Shown one piece after another: positions 51,401 to 61,985 of a stretch of 64,000 nt of DNA. A model generated the notes under the pieces. The model searched no databases. It was not told the origin of the DNA and saw only the letters and a list, made by a program, of their open reading frames with translations. Source of the DNA: Chelydra serpentina (Eukaryota > Chordata > Testudines > Chelydridae); the NCBI GenBank assembly GCA_037349315.1, contig JBAIAC010000033.1, positions 14,898,001 through 14,962,000 on the forward strand, read 5' to 3'. A program made the translations under genes and the position numbers. Within the stretch, counting starts at the first letter, position 1, and every line of letters begins with the position of its first letter.

Positions 51401-54400
51401 GCTTTGCAGTTCCAGGTAACAGATAAAAAAGAAATTTTGTTGTCTTCCAGTGTCTTTAAAACTGACCTTCAGTAAGATTTTTTTCATGAAGATTGTGAAT
51501 GATGTTAAATTGTGTGAGACAGTTTAGAAGTGGTGCTTTGGCATTTTTCTGAGAATTATCTGGAAATGAGCAAATGATGTACAGTAACTCCTCACTTAAA
51601 GTCGTCCCGGTTAACGTTGTTTTGTTACGTTGCTGATCAATTAGGGAACATGCTCATTTAACGTTGTGCAATGCTCCACTATTCTGTTGTTTGGCTGCCT
51701 GCTTTCTCTACAGCTAGCAGCCTCCCTATGCCCCCTCCCCACAGTGCCGCCCACCCGCCGGCAGACCCCCAAGGATCAGCGCCTTCCCTCTCCTCTCCCT
51801 CCTGCCCGCGGCAATCAGCTGGCCTGTGGCGTTTTGGGGAGGGGGGAGGAGCAAGGACTCCGCGCGCAGGCTCTCCCTCCCTTTCCTGCCGCAAACCAGC
51901 TAATTGCCCCGGGCAGGTGGGGGGGGCGGGGAGGGAAGAGGAGCCTGAGCGCCTAGTCCTTGCTCCTCCCCCCTTCCTCCTAAACGCCGCCAGCCAGCTG
52001 ATTGCCCCCAGGCAGGAGGAAGGGGGGAGGAGTGAGGACTTGGCGTGTCTCCCCCTCCACCCCACTGCCTCCTGCCCGCGGCAGTCAGCTGGCTGGCGGC
52101 ATTGAGAAGGCAGGGAAGGGAGGGGGAGTCTGCGCGCAGAGTCCTTGCTCCTCCTCCCCTCCCTCCTGCCTCAGCTTAGTGCTGCCAGCTCCTGCTGCAG
52201 CAGGGCTCTGCCTGCAGCCAAGCTCCTCCCCTGCCTCTTTCCCCAGCGTGCTAGGTTCTCTCCCCTCTCCCTCTCTCCCTGCTGATCAGCTGCTTGCCGG
52301 CAGGAGGGAGGGGGAGCAGCGGAGCCTCAGCGTGTGCGCCACTCCCGGGGGGGAGAGGGGAGGGAGGAGAAGAGGTGGGGGCAGGGCCTTGGGGAAGGGG
52401 CTGGATTCGGGGCATACCCTCGCCAGCCCCCTGCCGTGAGCACCCCCATGACCCCAGCCCACACCCCCAGCCCTCTGCCCTGACCCCTGCACCCCCCTCA
52501 CCTCCACAGCCCCCTGCCCTGACCCCTGCACCCCCTCATGCCCCCCAGCCCTCTCACTGTCCTCACACCCCTCCTGCCCTGACCCTTGCACCCCTCATAC
52601 CTCCCTAGCCCCCTGCCCTGACCCCTGCACCCCCCTCACCTCCCCAGCCCCCTGCCCTGATCCCTGCACCCCCCCACACACACCCTGCACCCCCCTCACA
52701 CACCTAGCCCCCTGCCCTGACTTCTGCACCCCCCCCATTTAAAATTGTTTAAATGTATATAATGCCGTTTGTCTGGCAAAAAATTTTTTCCCTGAAACCT
52801 AACCCCCTCACTTACATTAATTCTTATGGGGAAATTGGATTTGCTTAACATCCTTTCCCTTAAAGTCGCATTTTTCAGGAACATAACTACAACGTTAAGT
52901 GAGGACTTACTGTTTTAGACTCAGTGAATAGCCCTCTGGTACCATTTTTAGTCATTTTGTTGTGCATACTCAGAACTGCTGCCCTATCTGCTCTCCATTC
53001 AGACTAAGTTTTATTTGTTTAAAATGGTGACTTGTCCCTGACTAACAAAAAAATGAGGGTTATGGCCAATATGTTTGCTGTTTGGAGGGTGGTAGTGGTG
53101 GAGGGTCCCCAAAATCTCCATCTCAAAACCATGAATAAACCCTGTCCTACTGATATTTGAGAGGGAGCTCCACAGGGCGCTCTCTTAGCAACAACATGGA
53201 GTGGACAGCAGAAGGTAGCCCAGCTATTGCCACACTGCGCAGAGATGCTGCTTTGGGGCTCTCAGTAGCGGGTCAGTGGGGGAGCTTAACAGGATTAAAT
53301 GCCACTGACCTCCAGATACTTCATGGTTGGGGGTGCAAGGCAGGTGTGGATGATGCCCATCCTACATCAAGATATGTAGCAACAGCCATGGGGAGAGTGA
53401 GAGGAGAGAATAGGTAGGTCCAGAGACAGACAGGCATGCAGGGATTACTTTGTGAGGAAGGAAGGGACCTGCTGGGAACTAACCACTATTTGCTGTGGGT
53501 AGGATATGTTAGAGGGAACATGGTAGGAACAGGGAGAATCATGTCAAACAGTCTGTGTTGGCTGTTCTCCTCCTTCCCTCCGCTTGCAGTCAGTGTCCCC
53601 CTTTGAAGCACAGCAGGTGATGTCTGCATAGTTCAACTCTCATAGAGGAAGGAATCCTTTGCTTATCTGAAGATGGAGTGGGTTGGCTCAAGCCTCCACA
53701 TCTCCAAAACGGGGCTGTCCCATTGCAGTGGAGAAGTCAGTGGTTGTGTTTTCAATGAGATGAAGGGAGCAGGGAGGATAAGAGCATAGAGATCTGTTTG
53801 GCAGTGGTTCTCTAGCTCTCTGCAGACAACTCTCTGGGATGATTAACATATAGAGGGTTCGTACCTGGAATCTCCTGCATCATGTTCTCATTATTGGCTC
53901 ACCTCTGAGGCAGTTTGTTTGCTTGTGTCATAAATATGAAGGGAAGGGGGAGAGGGTCTGATGCAGTGCTATAAAATCCTCTTTCCAGTAAAGGGTTAAG
54001 AAATGCAGGTAGCCAGACTGACACCTGACCTGGCTGGCATCTGACCAATAAGGGGACAAGATACTTTCAAACTTTGGGAGGGGGGAAGACTTTTGTGTGT
54101 GTCTTTGTCTGAGTCAGAGTGATCTTGGAAGACAGAAAGAACCTACAGAAAATCCGCCTCCTCACCAATACTCACTTTTCTAAAGTAAGTTTAGATAGCA
54201 TAGCGAGTAGATTTCTGTTTATTTTGCTTGGTACATTCCCTGTGGGAGAGGGAAGGGTTATTCCTGTTTTTCTGTAACTTTAAGGTTTTGTCCAGAGGGG
54301 GGGAATCTCTCTGAGTGCCCTGTAAAATAGTTACCATCCGGATTTTACAGAGATGATTTTACCTTCTTTGTTTTTAATAAAATCCTTCTTTTAAGAAGCT

Positions 54401-57400
54401 GACTGTTTTCTATGGTTTTTAAAAACCCAGGGGGTGGGTTTTTAGATCACTGTGTAACCAATTGGTTAGGAGATTATCCCCAAGCTTCCCAGGACAGGGG
54501 GGTACGGGCTTGAGAGGATATTTTTTTGGGGGGAAGGGACTTCAAGTGGTCCCCTTTCCTGGATTCCTGTTTAGAACACTTGATGGTGGCAGTGGAAGAA
54601 GCATTTCTCAGGGTGCAGGGAATTTTGTACCTTGGGGGTTTTAACCTAAGCTGGTAAAAATAAGCTTAGGGGCTCTTAATGCGGGTCCCCACGTCTTTAC
54701 CCTAGAGTTTAGAGTGGGGAGGGAACCCTGACAGCTTGCCTGCTTCCTCTTGTTAAGTATTGTGTGTGAGAGGTGTTTCTCTCATGCCTGTTCTTTCTCC
54801 CCTATCTTCTGTTAAATTAACATAGTAACATAGTACAGGTCAGAGTGTGTAATTCTGCCTCTTAGCATTACTGCCTGCTGCTGCTATGAGAGACTTCTAT
54901 GGGTTCCTTCCTAGCCATCACAACAGGGCTCTGGGCTTATTCACCCCCTGCCAAGACTCAATGTTACCTCAGAAAATGATCATATTGGGTAATTGCTGGT
55001 CTTCACCCCTGCTTTGTGGGTGGAGGAGAGAAAAAAGGTACTTCGCTTAAAGACCCGACTCAAAAGTATATTTAAAAATATTAAGTTTAGGATTCAATTG
55101 TATGTAGCAGAAATTAGTATTGAGAGCTGCTAAGATGTTTTGTATTTAAATTAGTTTGTTATAGGTTTAGAGAAATGTCTATAATAGATTGAACAAGATA
55201 TATAATCAGATATATAATTGTCAGATAAAATGAAGGGAATTTTATGTTGAGATCCTTTAGATTTCTTTTCACAAATGTAATTGTGGATAATAACTTTATT
55301 TTTGCACCTACTTGTTCCTAAAACTATGTATTGCCCACTTACTGCGTCTAAATGTAAGCTGTATTCACTTTCCTTTTTTACACAGGATAATTCATTTGAG
55401 TTTGAAAAACGTAGAAACGAGCCACTGAAATACCAGAGAGAGCTGTGGAGCAAGACTGGTAAGTCACTTTAGGAAATGCCAGCTTTTCTAGAAGACTAGC
55501 TGGGAATAAGCTCTTCTTTCCATGTACAGTTTGTCAGAAGACTTTAAATCTTGATGTTCATATTTATAAATTCATATTTATAATTTCTAAAAAGCCAGAA
55601 AGTTAAGAAGATTGGACAGCCCCTATTGCATTTGAGGGAGGAGTATGATGGTGGGAATTAAAAATTGAGTACTACTCTAAAAACTCTGACTTGGTTTGTG
55701 TTCAGCATTTTGTCACAATCCTATTGTTAGGAGCACAGGATTTGCTATACAAATCAGACCATTGATCTTTCATGTTCACTGACCTGCCTCTGACTGGCTA
55801 ATATCTGATCCCTCAGATGGAAGTGAAGAAAAGCCCATCATGCATTGGTTTAATAATTTATTTATGTGCATATGAAAAAAAGCTTAAATCCTGCAGCAAT
55901 CAGATGACAAATCTCATGCTTCAGGGTGGTTACCCTTAGATGTGAACCTACGCAAGTTGTTAGTAAAATTGTCCAGACCTTTTAAAATTCAGATAAATTA
56001 TTCAATTCTTCGCTCCTGTGATGATATGATAAGTAAACATTTTTAAAAATTAATATTTTTTTGTTAAGACTTCAGTAGCTAATTTTGCAATTGTTTCAAC
56101 AACAAAATAGTAAATAGTTGAAGAGAATAGTGATTCAAAAATGTGCTGGTACTTTTTCTAAAAAGTCATAACTGCTAGGACTCCTGCTTCATTTTCTAAT
56201 GACTTACCTTTAGTGTTTCCACAATTATATTTAGGTTCCTGTGTAAGTATATATTACATCTTTGCTGATAGGTACCTAATGTTCAGTCTGTTTGCACAAG
56301 TAGTCCATTTTTTCAATAAAAATCCACTCCCAACAGCAAGGAATTGATGAGTTTCTGTTTTAAAAATAAGTGTTGCATTGCTTTTACTTGTCACTTATAA
56401 CATGATCTCAAAGTGATGCTTAGATTGTCTTTTCATTATTTACATTAAAAAAAAATTTAATATGTTGATGTGACAGCATATTTGCTCTGTAGAGTTTGTT
56501 GGTATACCTGTGCTGCCTATTCAATTTACTGCACCGTCAATCAAGCCCCAGGTTTGATTGAACAGTCATTTGTAAATCTCATCAATTATAGGCAAGAGAT
56601 TTGGGAATGGAAGGAGAGCATATTTTACTGGAATTATTCATCTTGGATTAACCTGATCTTCCTTACGTTGTTTTTTTGTTTCACATCACTGTTCAAAAGA
56701 GTTCACATTTTTTGGTTGTCAGACTGTGGGCAGGCATTGGGTTTCAATTGGTCCTTATTTTTTTAGGAACTGTTAGAGCAGTGCTTCTCAAACTTTTTTT
56801 TGTGTGGACCACTTGAAAATTGCTGAGGGTCTCAGTAGACCACTTCATGATATTTCCAAATGTTATTTGTACAGTTAGCTAACTATTGTAATGCGCTTTG
56901 GATAAAAGCGCTATATAAAAAACCCGAATAATATAAACTTTTTTTGTTTTACAAATAAAAGCACACAACTCGTATTTTAATATCAGTAGTCTTACCTTTT
57001 TAATGTCATGGATGTGCCCTCTCTCCCCCACCGCGGCAGCCCCTGAGCTGGGGCTGGGAAGGAGGGGTGTCTCTCCCTTTCTCCCCCCGCCACGGCAGCC
57101 CCCGAGCTGGGGCTGAGAAGGAGGGGGGGGTCTCTCCCCCGCAATACCAGCCACAGAGTTGAGGGCCGTCTCTCCCCGGCAGCTGCAGCCCTGAAGCTGG
57201 GGAAAGTCGCCTCTTTCTCTGGCTGCCGCAGCCCTGCACATCCCAGATTCCCCCCACCCACTCTTCTCACCCCACTGTCCCCTCCCACCTACCCCAATTC
57301 CCTCAAGGCCACCATCTCACTTTACCATGTGTGTCTTCTCCAGGGTCCAGGCACCTAATTAGTGGAGCCATGCCTGCCTTCATTCTCTTGTGTGCGGCAG

Positions 57401-60400
57401 CCCAGGCGCGCACCTTAGAGGGAACTATCCATGGGCCATCTGAATGGAGCTCACTGGTCCGCGGACCACAGTTTGAGATCCTCTGTGTTAGAGAATAAGA
57501 GTATAGAATCAAACTGCATTCTTAACCATTATATTAGTGTTTGAGTGATTCTGTCTCCAGCTGTCTTTTAAAGCTGTGCTGTCCTGTTCTTTTGATCCCA
57601 TTGATTCTGCACTAGTTTGCTATATTTTGTTTCAATCATGATGAATTTTGTGGCATGTGAGACCCTCATTTATTTTTAAGTTAGGAAGAAGTGTTAAGGG
57701 GAAAAGGGTAATGACATTTGGATAATGGTGAATTAGAAACAAAAGTCCTCCATTGCGAGAAATGATGGAAAGTGTAAGAGAGGTTGTATAGACAAAGTGA
57801 AGCTTGAACTGAAATTTAAAAGTAAAATTGATGATAGTTTCTAGCTACAGAATAGTATCCGTCAATACAACATTGCAAAGAGAGAACTTCTCTGGTATAA
57901 TCATTAGGTCTTTCTTGTATTCTAGGTTCTGTGCATATTAAGGAACATATTATAATAAAATATGCCTTTAAAACAGGACTAGTTAAATTGTTTCAGGATG
58001 TTAATTCGATTATCAAACAAGTTTAAAAATATTTAAAAACTTTTTTGTTTCAGTTGATGCAATGAAGAGAGTGGAAGAGATCAAACAAAAACGGCAAGCT
58101 AAATTTATCATGAACAGGTGAGAAGGATTTGCAGTAGCACTTAGGAAATCCCAATCAGGTTCTGGGTTGCATCATGCTGTACAGGCATGCGGCAAAGAGA
58201 TGGCCCTTGCTCCATGGAGATGAAGCTCACAAATTTTAAATGGCTGTTTGCTCCTGACACACGAATGGTAGTGCAAGTATTATTAATTTATTATGTGTAG
58301 CACCATAGCACACAGGAGAGTCATGGACCAGGACCCCATTATGCTAGGCGTTGCAGTAACACGACAAAACAGTCCCTCCCCCAAGGAGTTTACAATCTTA
58401 AGTTTAAGACAAGAGACAGCAGATGGAAACAAACTGGGGAAAACAATAAGACAATATTGGTCATCAAGGTATCACACTAGGAAGCTTGAGAAATGAGTCT
58501 ACATAATGCTGACTGTTCAAGGGAAAGGAGGTCTTGCCAAACATTAGGAGCTGTATTCTGATATTTGGAGGAAGATGGGGGAAGACTTGTACGTAATTTG
58601 AGGTTTCCAAAATCTGAATAAACTTCTCATAGTTATTACTGAAACTTTCTTTCTCTATCATTCCATTGCATCAGTATTTATTGAATTCTATTTAAGTTGT
58701 AACTGCCACTGTAATTCCTTAGTGGACTCTTGAGAGAGATGTGAAATTTCACTAAGATTTAATACACGTGATTAAGGCTACGATTTAGTCATGGGTATTT
58801 GTAGTAAAAGTCATGGACAGGTCACGGGCAATAAACAAAAACTCACAGCCCGTGACCTGTCCATGACTTGTACTATATACCCCTAACTAAATCTTAGCGG
58901 GGGGAGGGGGTCGCTGCTCTGGGAGGCTGGTGGAGGGGGCTGCTGCTTGAGGGGGTGGGCCAATGGCACCAGCTGCCGGGGGCCACTGAGTAGTGGCTTT
59001 TCCTGCTGCCCCCGAGGCTGTCACTTGCTGCGGCTCCCGCAGCCCCCAGGACTGCTGTTCAGCAGTCTCCGTGGCCAGCCACACTGGCCACGGCTGGCTG
59101 CGGGGCCACTCCAGCAGTGGCTGGTGTGGCTCTCTCCCCAGGGCCACCTGCACAGCTGCCTGGGCGGCCCTGGGGTCAGCCACACCAGCCGTTACAGAAG
59201 TCAGGAGGTCGCGGAAAGTCACGGAGTCCATGACTTCCGCAAATTCTGTGACAGACACGAAACCCTACACATGATGTATATACATTTATTTTTAAAAAAA
59301 GTTAAGCTTTAGTATATAATCTCTCAAATAATAATCCTCTTTATTTTTCTCAGATTAAAGAAGAGCAAAGAGCTGCAAAAGGCACAAGACATCAAAGAAG
59401 TCAAGCAAAACATACACCTTGTTCGGGCTCCACATGCAGGTAAGAACTGGATTTATTTAATCCTTGGTTGGATAGTTCATGTATAATTATTTTGAGCAAC
59501 ATCCATCATTTAATGAGCCAGATATAATTCCCTTCTTTCTCTTTCCCCCACAAGAACAACCTCCCCCATCTGTCCTTTGCCCATGGCAGGCAGAATTCCA
59601 TCAGTGTCTGTTACCTATTCAAATTCTACAGTATCAAAATAATCAGCTGACCTCGTTGTGTCTGGTCTCCATCATTTTAAATTCAGTCGTTGGCACGCAT
59701 TGAACTATACTGTAGTTACTATGTCTGTACAGTGTCAGACTTCTTGAAATGTTGGACTCAATAGCAAATAATCCCTTTTAAGAAAGTGACATTTTATAAT
59801 TCAGTTGTTTGCAGTGTTGTAGCCATGTTGGTCCCAGAACATGAGAGAGACAAGGTGGGTGAGGTATTATCTTTTTTTGAACCTCACTCATCTTGTATCT
59901 ATAATTGAGTGTTTGTAATATGACATGTCTCAAATGCAAATTTTTATTAAACTGAATGTGATACAGCTAATTAACTAGACAATTCAAAAATAGGTCATTG
60001 ATGTTAACCAAAATGTATCTGAGGAATGCACAGATACGAATTTATATTCTCCATTACTGAGCAAAGTTTACATTTTTCTTGCTTCAAATAGAGTTACAGT
60101 TGGAAAAATTTGTTCCTCCCAACTGGTTTTCTGCTGGTCCAAAATTCTTTACTACAAATACCAAGTTATGCATTAAAAGATGTTGGTAAAATAGATTGTG
60201 TAGACAGTCTTATTTGTGAATTTTGTTTTATTCTTAAATATGTTTGTTTTCAAATGATCTCCATCTTTTGCATGCAATTAAGCACACAACTCCCCTTACA
60301 CAAAATGCAGAGCAGCTGAAAATTTGTCTATTATTGCCTTGAAAAAATTATTAGTAAGTTGATCTTGGTGGATGTTGATTTGATCTATTATAAAATACTA

Positions 60401-61046
60401 TTATATTATAAATTTCCTTATTCTATATGGTAATGTTAACATAGTGCATTACCGCGAATCGTCTGTAATATTGTAGATCTCTGATGTGTGGTGCTAACAG
60501 TGGGCAGTGTAAAAGAGCATAGTGCTTTTGCCTACTTTTCACTCCACTTTATTCCTCCCCTCGGTGTCCTTTTTGCTGGGATAGTTCTTCGAAATCTGGA
60601 GAAGTGAGCAGGAGTCTCTCAGTTTTGCTCCCTTTTGCTCACCAAAGCAGTGGTGTATACTACTGCATGAAGTTCTGATTGATACTGCGAACTGGTGAAA
60701 GTCCATGGTACTGTGAACTGGTGAAAGTCCATGGTACTAGATGAGGCGAATGTTCAGTGTATTATGCAAAAGTGAAACTGATTTTAGTTGTTGCATTAAA
60801 GTAATAGCTTTGCTTTTTGTTAAAACCTCTTTGTCAGCATGGCTAGCTAATAGTAAAGGTCATAACAAATGTGTTAACTTGATTGCTGTAATTTGAGAAT
60901 TCCCTCTAGACAATTTTGTTAAATAAAAGTATATTCAGTTAAAATGTTTGATTTTTGTATTTTCTTTTGAAGGCAAAGCAAAACTGCTGGAGGAGAAAAT
61001 GGTACAGAAATTGCAAGAGGATGTAGCTATGGAAGAAGAGTCCTAA
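47936..61046 (+). CDS. RSL24D1: Ribosome biogenesis protein RLP24 / RSL24D1 (six exons)
   Basis: This nuclear 60S pre-ribosome factor is the placeholder for ribosomal protein eL24; its yeast counterpart Rlp24 recruits the AAA-ATPase Drg1. The join 47936-48016, 50481-50594, 55386-55458, 58054-58117, 59354-59439, 60973-61046 gives 492 bases, 163 residues plus stop, the same length as the human protein. Residues 6-36 form the L24e zinc ribbon: CYFC at 6-9 and CRSKC at 32-36. A basic stretch ([20 protein letters not shown]) follows, then [18 protein letters not shown], a lysine/glutamine-rich helix and an acidic C-terminus (AMEEES). All introns are GT-AG with consistent phase. Open introns and an intact frame exclude a processed pseudogene. 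The distance from the RAB27A stop is 6.7 kb. Confidence 0.97.
48421..50480 (+). other. RSL24D1 intron 1
   Basis: Positions 48780-48905 look like an old amniote repeat (AAGCGTGTGCTTAAATACGG). Positions 49795-50275 form a distinct block, listed separately. Nothing else seen. Confidence 0.5.
49795..50275. repeat. Possible interspersed repeat with TATA-like motif
   Basis: It contains GGGTATATAAACCATGCCCC and later GGAAGGAATTTTCCCCTCGC, wording I associate with a dispersed reptile repeat, perhaps LTR-like. No terminal repeats or duplication were found. Confidence 0.3.
50481..50594 (+). CDS. RSL24D1: RSL24D1 exon 2
   Basis: 114 bases between acceptor TTATTTCTTTAG and donor GTAAGT, phase 0 at both ends. 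It codes [20 protein letters not shown] to KELTV and completes the zinc ribbon. Confidence 0.97.
50595..51579 (+). other. RSL24D1 intron 2, proximal part
   Basis: No exon or repeat recognised. Confidence 0.5.
51582..52912. mobile_element. Tigger/pogo-like DNA transposon, non-autonomous
   Basis: Ends CAGTAACTCCTCACTTAAAG and ACGTTAAGTGAGGACTTACTG are inverted repeats with few mismatches. The left flank is TA and the right flank TT, so the expected TA duplication is only half kept. The interior is GC-rich with C-rich low-complexity tracts at 52440-52735. Long frames inside (51671-52439) are compositional; no transposase was seen. Confidence 0.8.
52913..53920 (+). other. RSL24D1 intron 2, middle
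   Basis: Nothing recognised. Confidence 0.5.
53926..54733 (+). mobile_element. Solo LTR of an endogenous retrovirus
   Basis: It begins TGTCATAAATATGAAGG and ends GGGAACCCTGACA, giving TG...CA termini with a TGTCA/TGACA inverted pair. GCTTG is duplicated at 53921-53925 and 54734-54738. A polyadenylation signal AATAAA lies at 54376-54381. No internal viral genes remain, consistent with recombination between two LTRs. Sense to RSL24D1. Confidence 0.88.
54739..55385 (+). other. RSL24D1 intron 2, distal part
   Basis: AT-rich with no repeat recognised, ending in acceptor TTTTTACACAG. Confidence 0.55.
55386..55458 (+). CDS. RSL24D1: RSL24D1 exon 3
   Basis: 73 bases between acceptor TTTTTTACACAG and donor GTAAGT. 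It codes [20 protein letters not shown] through SKT and ends after the first base of a Val codon. Confidence 0.97.
55459..56770 (+). other. RSL24D1 intron 3, proximal part
   Basis: AT-rich, nothing recognised. Confidence 0.5.
56779..57485. mobile_element. hAT-type element, 707 bp
   Basis: TGTTAGAG is duplicated at 56771-56778 and 57486-57493. Ends are CAGTGCTTCTCAAAC and GTTTGAGATCCTCTG. The interior holds a short repeated unit around CCCGAGCTGGGGCTG (about 57030-57130). Non-coding. Confidence 0.93.
57494..58053 (+). other. RSL24D1 intron 3, distal part
   Basis: Nothing recognised; ends in acceptor TTTTTTGTTTCAG. Confidence 0.55.
58054..58117 (+). CDS. RSL24D1: RSL24D1 exon 4
   Basis: 64 bases between acceptor TTGTTTCAG and donor GTGAGA. 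It codes [20 protein letters not shown] and ends after two bases of the Arg codon. Confidence 0.97.
58278..58415 (+). repeat. Ancient amniote interspersed repeat
   Basis: GGACCCCATTATGCTAGGCG and CAGTCCCTCCCCCAAGGAGT followed by TTACAATCTTAAG match an old amniote repeat seen in mammals and reptiles. I recognise the wording but do not assert the family name. Confidence 0.6.
58772..59266. mobile_element. DNA transposon with 8-bp duplication (palindrome family, copy 2)
   Basis: ACACGTGA (58764-58771) and ACACATGA (59267-59274) form a near-perfect duplication. It carries a 21-bp perfect inverted repeat, 58809-58829 against 58848-58868, with an 18-base loop. The right end has GGAAAGTCACGGAGTCC and GACAGACACGAAACCCT. 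Same family as 32747-33088. The frames at 58887-59312 are compositional. Confidence 0.82.
59354..59439 (+). CDS. RSL24D1: RSL24D1 exon 5
   Basis: 86 bases between acceptor TTTTTCTCAG and donor GTAAGA. It codes [20 protein letters not shown] to APHA and ends after the first base of a Gly codon. Confidence 0.97.
59813..59905. mobile_element. Penelope-like tail fragment, second family
   Basis: GTGTTGTAGCCATGTTGGTC and GAGAGACAAGGTGGGTGAGG match the complement of the right part of 36570-36745. Confidence 0.65.
60683..60734. repeat. 26-bp tandem duplication
   Basis: Two adjacent units beginning TACTGCGAACTGG and TACTGTGAACTGG and ending TCCATGG differ at one base. Confidence 0.9.
60973..61046 (+). 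CDS. RSL24D1: RSL24D1 exon 6 (coding part)
   Basis: It follows acceptor TTTTCTTTTGAAG. It codes [20 protein letters not shown] and the acidic end EES, with TAA at 61044-61046. Confidence 0.97.
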
Positions 61047-61985
61047 AAAGCCTTGTCCTTTTTTTTCTTCTATTTTTACCTCCTCAACTTACTTACTGTT
61101 TTTTGACTCTCCTCTTCAAAGTTCTGACTTGTGCATTATTGAACATTTGTTCATTGAAACGAAAGGTGATTAAACACACCCTAGATGCACATCTTTCTTT
61201 TCTGTGTTCTGTTGTGTGTGTGAAGCACCAGACATTGTGTTTGATTGTATCTTTTAAGGGAAGGTACTCTCTTAATTCTTTATTGGGAGAAAAATACACT
61301 TTACTGAGCAAAAGTTATTTTGCAAGTTATCCAATACTGTTCATAATTATAAAAACGAGGTAATTGGTATGAAATGGCTGTCCTGCAGATAATGGTTTTG
61401 GAAAATACTTTTTGTAATTCTGTAATTGTACAAAACCTTATTATCTGTGATGCATAACATAAAGCCTTTCATTGGAGATAATATATACCTCTTTATTGCC
61501 CAGGGAGGGACAGTGTAATTACCTTTCTATCTAGCTAATAATTCAAGGTATAATTGGCTTCAGTGGCAGTTTTCCTCAGTAGAGTTTGGCCCAAGGCTTT
61601 TCTCATTTGGTATGCCATACCCCTCCAGTGGTGGGTAAATTGCATCTTTGCACCTACAAGGGATGGCAGAATCACATTTCGTCTATATTTACTGCAGTGG
61701 AACATTAGCTTTTTACTGTATGGCAATAGGGGAAAATAGACTGCTTAAAATGTAACAATGGAAAGTGTTTTTGTGTATTTTTCCTTCCATATTTAAAAGA
61801 ACTCTTCTTGATTTAGAGCAACTAACACCGATGCAAGTTTAACTGTTGTTTGGAGAAGGCTGCTGATAGAATGGTGGCCTCCAGTTTGAAGACTGGAACC
61901 ATTACCTGTATAACCACTGGAACTTGAATCTGTGCCACAAAACCAGGCTAGTTCAAACATGCAATAAATCTAACTTTTTGCCATG
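61047..61985 (+). other. RSL24D1: RSL24D1 3' UTR
   Basis: AT-rich sequence after the stop codon, with AATAAA at 61963-61968 as the best polyadenylation signal. The end is inferred, about 15-20 bases past the signal. Confidence 0.6.

Larger units (their letters stand above)
59440..60972 (+). other. RSL24D1 intron 5
   Basis: Holds the Penelope fragment at 59813-59905 and the 26-bp tandem duplication at 60683-60734; otherwise nothing recognised. Confidence 0.55.

Noticed and set aside
51671..52608. Several 100-145 codon frames on both strands, Pro/Ser/Arg-rich
   Set aside because: Compositional frames within the Tigger-like element at 51582-52912; no transposase motifs.
48017..60972. Intronic snoRNA in RSL24D1
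   Set aside because: Ribosome-biogenesis genes often host snoRNAs, so I looked for C and D box pairs. TGATGA occurrences (for example near 57638) had no suitably spaced CTGA or terminal stem.
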